In this document: positions 33,634 to 38,269 of the stretch, piece after piece
Numbering within the stretch: the first letter of the stretch is position 1
How the letters are laid out: every line of letters starts with the position of its first letter
From: JAVWMQ01 sp036637375
GTDB lineage: Bacteria; Bacillota; Clostridia; Peptostreptococcales; Anaerovoracaceae
Assembly: GCA_036637375.1 (NCBI GenBank)
Contig: JAVWMQ010000015.1
Span: 1-38,269 of the forward strand
Length of the DNA: 38,269 bases
Reading direction: 5' to 3'
Position numbers and translations under genes: made by a program
The notes under the pieces: generated by a model
Seen by the model: the letters and a program-made list of their open reading frames with translations, nothing else
Told to the model about the DNA's origin: nothing
The model's database searches: none

Positions 33634-35031
33634 ATGAAAGTATATAATACCCTTACAAGAAAAAAAGAAGAGTTTGTACCTATATCAAAAGATGAGGTAA
33701 AGATTTACGTTTGTGGTCCTACAGTATATAACTATTTCCATATTGGGAATGCAAGACCATTCGTAGTATTTGATACATTGAGAAGATATATGGAATATAG
33801 AGGAATGAAGGTAAACTTTGTTCAAAACTTTACAGACGTAGATGACAAAATTATCAATAGAGCCAAAGAAGAAGGCATTACAGCCGAAGAGGTTGGCGAA
33901 AAGTATATTAAAGAATATTTTGATGATACAAAAGCTTTAAATGTTAGAGAGGCTTCTACACATCCAAAAGTTTCAGATAATATTAACCAAATCATTGAAT
34001 TTGTTTCAGATTTAATTGAAAAAGGTTTTGCTTACGAAGTGGATGGAGATGTTTACTTTAGCACTAGAAAATTTGAAGAATACGGTAAATTATCTAAGCA
34101 AGATATTGATGAACTAGAAGCAGGTGCAAGAATAATGATAGAGGAAAAGAAAAAAGACCCTCTTGATTTTGCACTTTGGAAGGCGAGAAAAGAAGAAAGC
34201 GAAATTGCTTGGGAATCACCATGGGGAATGGGTAGACCGGGATGGCATATTGAGTGCTCAGCTATGTCCAAAAGATATCTTGGCGAAACAATTGATATTC
34301 ATGCAGGTGGACAAGATTTAACTTTCCCTCATCATGAAAACGAAATTGCTCAGTCTGAAGCTCACAATGGTAAACCATTTGCTCATTACTGGATGCATAA
34401 CGGATATATTACAATTGACAACCAAAAGATGAGTAAATCTCTAGGAAACTTCTTTACTGTTAGAGATATTCGTAAAGAATATGAGGGGGAAGTTATTAGA
34501 TACTTCCTGCTTTCAGGACATTATAGAAACCCAATTAACTTTAGTAAAGATTTAATGGAGCAAGCAAAAAATAGCTTGGCGAGAATGGAGAATGCAAAGA
34601 GCAATCTAACTCATTTAATTAAAACTTGCGAAGGAACAATGACAGATGCAGAAAAAACTGCACTTGAGGGCTTTGAAAAATATAGAGAAGATTTCATAAA
34701 GGCAATGGACGATGATGTTAATACTGCAGATGCAATTACTGCAATATTTGAGCTTATTACAGAAATAAACACAAACACAATTAACGGTGCATCTCAAGAA
34801 TTTGCACAAAAATCTCTTGATCTTTTACTAGAGCTTGCAAATGTACTTGGGTTACTTGAAGTGGACAAGGACGAAGATGTTGATGATGAAATTCAAAAAC
34901 TTGTTGACGAAAGACAGGACGCAAGAAAGAACAAAGACTTTGCAAGAGCTGATGAAATTAGAGATATTCTAAAAGAAAAAGGTATCACACTTAAAGATAC
35001 ACCTCAAGGTGTGCAAATTATTAAAGAATGA
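33634..35031 (+). CDS. cysS: Cysteinyl-tRNA synthetase
   Basis: A 465-residue class I aminoacyl-tRNA synthetase. The HIGH motif is HIGN in CGPTVYNYFHIGNARP, KMSKS is NQKMSKSLGN, and the zinc-site residues appear in CGPTVYN, WHIECSAMS and FPHHENE. C-terminal DALR-like helices (about 340-420) bind the tRNA. Full length. Its final bases overlap the mrnC start (ATGA). Confidence 0.97.
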   Translation: MKVYNTLTRKKEEFVPISKDEVKIYVCGPTVYNYFHIGNARPFVVFDTLRRYMEYRGMKVNFVQNFTDVDDKIINRAKEEGITAEEVGEKYIKEYFDDTKALNVREASTHPKVSDNINQIIEFVSDLIEKGFAYEVDGDVYFSTRKFEEYGKLSKQDIDELEAGARIMIEEKKKDPLDFALWKARKEESEIAWESPWGMGRPGWHIECSAMSKRYLGETIDIHAGGQDLTFPHHENEIAQSEAHNGKPFAHYWMHNGYITIDNQKMSKSLGNFFTVRDIRKEYEGEVIRYFLLSGHYRNPINFSKDLMEQAKNSLARMENAKSNLTHLIKTCEGTMTDAEKTALEGFEKYREDFIKAMDDDVNTADAITAIFELITEINTNTINGASQEFAQKSLDLLLELANVLGLLEVDKDEDVDDEIQKLVDERQDARKNKDFARADEIRDILKEKGITLKDTPQGVQIIKE

Positions 35032-35417
35032 AGAATTTAAAAAGTGTAAACACAACAGCTTTGGCATACATGGGCGATAGTGTATATGAAGTCTATATTC
35101 GAAAGCATGTTATGGAAACTGGAGTTTCTGATGCAAATAGATTGCACCAAATGGCAGTAAACTATGTAAAAGCTGATGCGCAAGCATTTGTGATAAAAAG
35201 TATCCTTGATGATTTAACTCCTGACGAGCAAAGTCTTGTCAGGAGGGCAAGAAATAGAAAAGCCGGAACTAAGGCCAAAAATGCAAACATTGTTACATAT
35301 AAATGGGCAACTGCATTTGAGGCTTTAGTTGGGTTTTTGTTTTTGTCAGATAATATAGAGAGAATGGAAGAAGTTATTAATAAGGCGATGGAGGTAATTG
35401 ATGAGCAGAGCAGATAA
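35028..35417 (+). CDS. mrnC: Mini-ribonuclease III
   Basis: A 129-residue RNase III catalytic domain without a dsRNA-binding domain, which matures 23S rRNA in Firmicutes. ALAYMGDSVYEVYIRKHV holds the catalytic Glu/Asp positions and RRARNRKAGTKAKNA is the usual basic loop. It is translationally coupled to cysS (ATGA) and overlaps the next gene by 17 bases. The cysS-mrnC pair is conserved in Firmicutes. Confidence 0.94.
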   Translation: MKNLKSVNTTALAYMGDSVYEVYIRKHVMETGVSDANRLHQMAVNYVKADAQAFVIKSILDDLTPDEQSLVRRARNRKAGTKAKNANIVTYKWATAFEALVGFLFLSDNIERMEEVINKAMEVIDEQSR

Positions 35418-36231
35418 ATTGTTTGTATCTATGTGCGAAGATATACTTAGTGGAGGATTCTCCTCTGAAGGACAAAATGTTAGAGCAGTGTGGGAAGATG
35501 GTTCTCCTGCCCATACAATTAAAAAGTTTGGTGTTGTAAATAGATATAATTTACAAGAAGAATTTCCAGCGTTAACCTTGAGACCTACTGCAATTAAATC
35601 AGCAGTTGATGAAATGCTTTGGATTTGGCAAAAAAAATCAAACAATATTAAAGACCTAAATAGTAACATTTGGAACGAATGGGCTGATGAAAATGGATCC
35701 ATAGGTAAGGCATACGGTTACCAATTAGGGGTTAAATATAAATTCGCTCATGGAGAAATGGATCAGGTCGATAATGTTATTTGGCAGCTAAAGAATACTC
35801 CGTATTCAAGGAGAATAATGACAAATATATATAAGTTTGACGACTTGCTTGAAATGGGACTTGAGCCATGTGCTTATAGTATGACGTTTAATGTTACAGG
35901 CAATAAGCTAAATGGGATTTTGAATCAAAGATCTCAAGATATCTTGGCAGCAAACAATTGGAATGTAGTTCAATATTCAGTGCTTATTTATATGCTTGCA
36001 CAGGTTACAGGGCTTGTTCCGGGAGAACTTGTCCATGTAATTGCAGATGCGCATATTTACGATAGGCATGTGCCAATTATAGAGGAAATGATTAAAAGAC
36101 CTCAGTTTGCAGCACCTAAGTTTAAACTTAATCCTGAAATCAAAGACTTTTATGATTTTACAGTAGATGACATTATCATTGGAGAATATGAAAAGAACCC
36201 ACAGATTAAGAACATCCCAATAGCAATATAA
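35401..36231 (+). CDS. thyA: Thymidylate synthase, divergent ThyA
   Basis: A 276-residue ThyA-fold enzyme that methylates dUMP to dTMP with methylene-THF. Conserved positions: R137-R138 (SRRIM), nucleophile C157 (EPCAYS), Q176-R177-S178 and D180 (QRSQD), N188 (WNVVQYS), H218 and Y220 (DAHIYDRH), and WNEWADENG. Two usual residues differ: the position after the nucleophile is A158 rather than His, and the Cys of the QRSCD motif is Gln. The N-terminal loop (VWEDGSPAHTI) is also unlike the common RTGTGT form. GGAGGT at 35390-35395 supports the ATG at 35401, inside the end of mrnC. folA follows. Confidence 0.88.
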   Translation: MSRADKLFVSMCEDILSGGFSSEGQNVRAVWEDGSPAHTIKKFGVVNRYNLQEEFPALTLRPTAIKSAVDEMLWIWQKKSNNIKDLNSNIWNEWADENGSIGKAYGYQLGVKYKFAHGEMDQVDNVIWQLKNTPYSRRIMTNIYKFDDLLEMGLEPCAYSMTFNVTGNKLNGILNQRSQDILAANNWNVVQYSVLIYMLAQVTGLVPGELVHVIADAHIYDRHVPIIEEMIKRPQFAAPKFKLNPEIKDFYDFTVDDIIIGEYEKNPQIKNIPIAI

Positions 36232-36241
36232 GAGGTATGAA

Positions 36242-36730
36242 ATGAATGCAATAGTAGTTGTAGATAAAAACTGGAACATTGGTAGAGATGGTGATTTGCT
36301 TGTACATTTGCCAGGAGACCTGAAGTATTACAAAGAAAAAACTTTAGGCAAAACAATTTTAATAGGGAGAAAGACTCTTGAATCTTTTCCAGGTGCTAAA
36401 CCGCTACCAGGCAGAACAAACATTGTTTTGACAGGAAATCCTGAGTACAAAAACGATCAATGTGTATTATGCTGCGGAATGGAAAGTCTTGCCAAGGAAC
36501 TTACTAAATATAAAGATGACGAGATTTACGTTTCTGGCGGTGAAATGATATATGACATTTTTTTAGATAAGTGTGAAACTGTATATGTTACTAAAATATT
36601 TGAGGAATATCCTGCTGATAAAAGTTTTAAAAACTTAGATGAGGATAAAAACTATGAAGTTACGTGGGTCAGTGATGTAAAAGAAGAAAAGGGTATAAGG
36701 TATCAATTTGTTAAATACGAAAGAAAATAA
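36242..36730 (+). CDS. folA: Dihydrofolate reductase
   Basis: A 162-residue NADPH enzyme that regenerates tetrahydrofolate used by the neighbouring thymidylate synthase. MNAIVVVDKNWNIGRDGDLLVHLPGDLKYYKEKT covers the folate site and the flexible loop, GKTILIGRKTLESFP and PLPGRTNIVLT bind NADPH, and EIYVSGGEMIYDIFL holds the conserved Gly pair. Normal length. It starts 10 bp after thyA and overlaps the start of rlmB by 23 bases. Confidence 0.95.
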   Translation: MNAIVVVDKNWNIGRDGDLLVHLPGDLKYYKEKTLGKTILIGRKTLESFPGAKPLPGRTNIVLTGNPEYKNDQCVLCCGMESLAKELTKYKDDEIYVSGGEMIYDIFLDKCETVYVTKIFEEYPADKSFKNLDEDKNYEVTWVSDVKEEKGIRYQFVKYERK

Positions 36731-37457
36731 AAACATTCTACTTGGGAGAAATGCGGTAAATGAAGCAATTAGAAGTGGAAGAGAAATTGAAAAAATTCTA
36801 GTGAGTAAGGGTACAGAAGGTTCTATCAAAAAAATTGTTGGAATGGCTAAAGATAAGAGAATCCCTATTAATTATGGCGAAAAATCAGTGCTTGATAGGG
36901 TTGCAGATGGAAGTAATCATCAAGGTATAATCGCATTTGTATCTGAATTTGTTTATTCGGAAATCGAAGATATTTTGGCAGTTGCCAAAGAGAGAGGCGA
37001 AGATCCCTTTGTAATTATATTAGATAATCTAGAAGATCCTCACAATCTTGGGGCTATTATGAGAACTGCTGAATGTGCTGGAGCTCATGGGGTTATTATT
37101 CCAAAGAGGAGATCTGTTTCTGTAACTGAAACTGTAGGCAGAGCATCAGCTGGTGCTGTTGAATATGTCAAGGTTGCTAAGGTTACAAATATTACGCAAA
37201 CTATAGAAAAGTTGCAAGAACAAGGACTTTGGATTGGTGCATGTGATATGGATGGAGATCTTTATTACAAAAGTAATTTGACAGGTCCTATAGGAATCGT
37301 TATTGGCAGCGAAGGTGCAGGAATTAGTAAGCTTGTAAAATCTAAATGTGACTTTGTAGTCTCAATGCCAATGGTTGGAAAAATAACTTCGTTAAATGCT
37401 TCAAATGCAGCGGCAATTTTAATGTATGAAGTTAGGAAACAAAGAGATGTTAAGTAA
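36708..37457 (+). CDS. rlmB: 23S rRNA (guanosine-2'-O-)-methyltransferase RlmB family (SPOUT)
   Basis: A 249-residue TrmH-family methyltransferase. After a small substrate-binding N-terminal domain (LLGRNAVNEAIRSG), the knotted SPOUT fold shows motif 1 ILDNLEDPHNLGAIMRTAECAGAHG, motif 2 IVIGSEGAGISKLV and motif 3 VSMPMVGKITSLNASNAAAI. No ATG is available near the N terminus; the TTG at 36708, seven bases after AAGG (36697-36700) and inside folA, is the best start. It overlaps sigH by 11 bases. The target nucleotide is inferred from the family. Confidence 0.9.
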   Translation: MLNTKENKNILLGRNAVNEAIRSGREIEKILVSKGTEGSIKKIVGMAKDKRIPINYGEKSVLDRVADGSNHQGIIAFVSEFVYSEIEDILAVAKERGEDPFVIILDNLEDPHNLGAIMRTAECAGAHGVIIPKRRSVSVTETVGRASAGAVEYVKVAKVTNITQTIEKLQEQGLWIGACDMDGDLYYKSNLTGPIGIVIGSEGAGISKLVKSKCDFVVSMPMVGKITSLNASNAAAILMYEVRKQRDVK

Positions 37458-38055
37458 ATACGAAAAACTAACCTTTGAAGAACTAGCAGACTTAGCCCAA
37501 AACGGTGATGAGTTTGCAGAAGAATTTTTGATTAGAGCATTCAAAGGCAACATTTTCAAAAAAACAAATACATATTTCATTATGGGGGCAGATAGCCAAG
37601 ATGTAGTCCAAGAAGCTATGATTGGACTGTTTAAAGCGATTAAGAATTATGAACCAAACCATGATGCCAGTTTCAAAACTTTTGCAGATCTATGTATGAA
37701 CAGACAAATAATTTCAGCCGTAAAAGCGGCGAACAGAAATAAACACGTTCCATTAAATACGTCTATATCACTACACAAACCAATAGAAGCATTGGAAGGA
37801 CAAACCTATGAGGAAACCATTACCAATGGAGAAGATACTGATCCGGAAGCGATGGCTGTGCTAAATGATGTAGTTAAATATATTGATGATAACAATGAAA
37901 AAATATTTAGTAATTTGGAAACGAAAGTGTGGAAGGAATTTGTTCAAGGCAAAACATATGAAGAGATTGCAAAAGAACTAGATAAAAATATAAAATCGGT
38001 ATATAATGCAATGGAGAGAACAAAGAAAAAAATTCTTCAATATCTTGCTGACTAA
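37447..38055 (+). CDS. sigH: RNA polymerase sigma factor, SigH family
   Basis: A 202-residue sigma-70-family factor of the SigH (Spo0H) type. Region 2 has ADSQDVVQEAMIGLFKAIKNYEP and ASFKTFADLCMNRQIISAVKAANRNKHVPLN; region 4 is KVWKEFVQGKTYEEIAKELDKNIKSVYNAMERTKKKI. In spore formers it drives early sporulation and transition-state genes; the family also persists in non-sporeformers, so it does not prove sporulation. An ATG at 37426 is in frame, but the TTAGGA at about 37431-37436 fits the ATG at 37447. The position before tRNA-Thr and tuf is close to that in other clostridia. Confidence 0.9.
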   Translation: MLSKYEKLTFEELADLAQNGDEFAEEFLIRAFKGNIFKKTNTYFIMGADSQDVVQEAMIGLFKAIKNYEPNHDASFKTFADLCMNRQIISAVKAANRNKHVPLNTSISLHKPIEALEGQTYEETITNGEDTDPEAMAVLNDVVKYIDDNNEKIFSNLETKVWKEFVQGKTYEEIAKELDKNIKSVYNAMERTKKKILQYLAD

Positions 38056-38070
38056 GTAGTGGTAATTATA

Positions 38071-38099
38071 TTGACACACTGCTCGAAATATAGTAATAT
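38071..38099 (+). promoter_or_regulatory. Promoter of tRNA-Thr (and probably tuf)
   Basis: A perfect TTGACA (38071-38076), a 17-bp spacer and TAATAT (38094-38099) end 14 bases before the tRNA 5' end. Confidence 0.82.
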
Positions 38100-38113
38100 G
38101 GCACTGTTAGTGC

Positions 38114-38190
<77 letters not shown>

Positions 38191-38228
38191 ACATAATAAA
38201 AAGATAGGGTTTCAAGGAGGAAATTAAA

Positions 38229-38269
38229 ATGGCAAAAGCAAAATTTGAGAGAACAAAACCGCATGTTAA
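38229..38269 (+). CDS. tuf: Elongation factor Tu, N-terminal fragment (cut by window end)
   Basis: Thirteen complete codons, MAKAKFERTKPHV, are seen before the window ends within the next codon. This is the highly conserved EF-Tu N terminus, which precedes the GTP-binding P loop. AAGGAGG at 38214-38220 lies eight bases before the ATG. With no terminator between them, tRNA-Thr and tuf probably share a transcript. Confidence 0.93.
   Translation, partial: MAKAKFERTKPHV

Noticed and set aside
32900..33640. Possible T-box leader before cysE-cysS
   Set aside because: The gaps are 8 bases and 0 bases, leaving no room for a T-box leader.

Overview
The window reads as chromosomal DNA of a low-GC, anaerobic, amino-acid-fermenting Firmicute (class Clostridia). 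The evidence is strong AGGAGG-type ribosome binding sites, AT-rich intergenic DNA, a sigma-54-controlled 2-hydroxyacyl-CoA dehydratase operon (reductive Stickland chemistry), and a housekeeping block ending in cysS, mrnC, thyA, folA, rlmB, sigH, tRNA-Thr and tuf. The dehydratase subunits look most like the leucine (HadBC) type of Clostridioides difficile. A family close to Peptostreptococcaceae is likely, but this is an inference from recalled family features and no alignment was run.

Region 1 (1-13.7 kb) is a catabolic module. It holds a cytosolic M20 dipeptidase, an OxlT-like MFS carrier, a sodium-coupled NSS amino acid transporter and a PAS/AAA+/Fis-type sigma-54 activator. A 370-bp gap follows with repeated TTGCA-containing sites and a consensus -24/-12 promoter. 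Downstream lie hadA, hadB, hadC, acdB, a 297-bp gap with a hairpin, then an ldhA-type dehydrogenase and the dehydratase activator hadI, closed by a terminator. Together these would hydrolyse peptides, import the amino acid, reduce its 2-oxo acid to the (R)-2-hydroxy acid, activate it with CoA, dehydrate it by ketyl-radical chemistry and reduce the enoyl-CoA. No EtfAB genes are present.

Region 2 (13.7-24.2 kb) holds rdgB-yihY, then serA facing away from serC across a promoter region that is a near-perfect mirror image. serC continues into an ApgM-family phosphatase/mutase (candidate missing phosphoserine phosphatase), a D,D-carboxypeptidase and uvrC. A DUF1292 gene, a 53-aa membrane protein and a COG2509-like FAD dehydrogenase follow. 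Bidirectional hairpins separate the convergent units.

Region 3 (24.2-33 kb) contains an anchored GH25 lysozyme on the minus strand (apparently leaderless), a PLP D-cysteine desulfhydrase-like enzyme, xpt, and a complete BMP-type nucleoside ABC importer (lipoprotein, double ATPase, two permeases) driven by a strong promoter. A membrane protein and a PHP phosphoesterase follow.

Region 4 (33-38.3 kb) is a tightly overlapping housekeeping run: cysE, cysS, mrnC, an atypical thyA, folA, rlmB and sigH. tRNA-Thr(GGU) follows with its own promoter, and the first 13 codons of tuf reach the window edge. No CRISPR, IS element, prophage or rRNA gene was seen. The most interesting points are the sigma-54 Stickland module, the mirror-symmetric serA/serC promoter, the ApgM-family gene in a serine operon, and the divergent thymidylate synthase.
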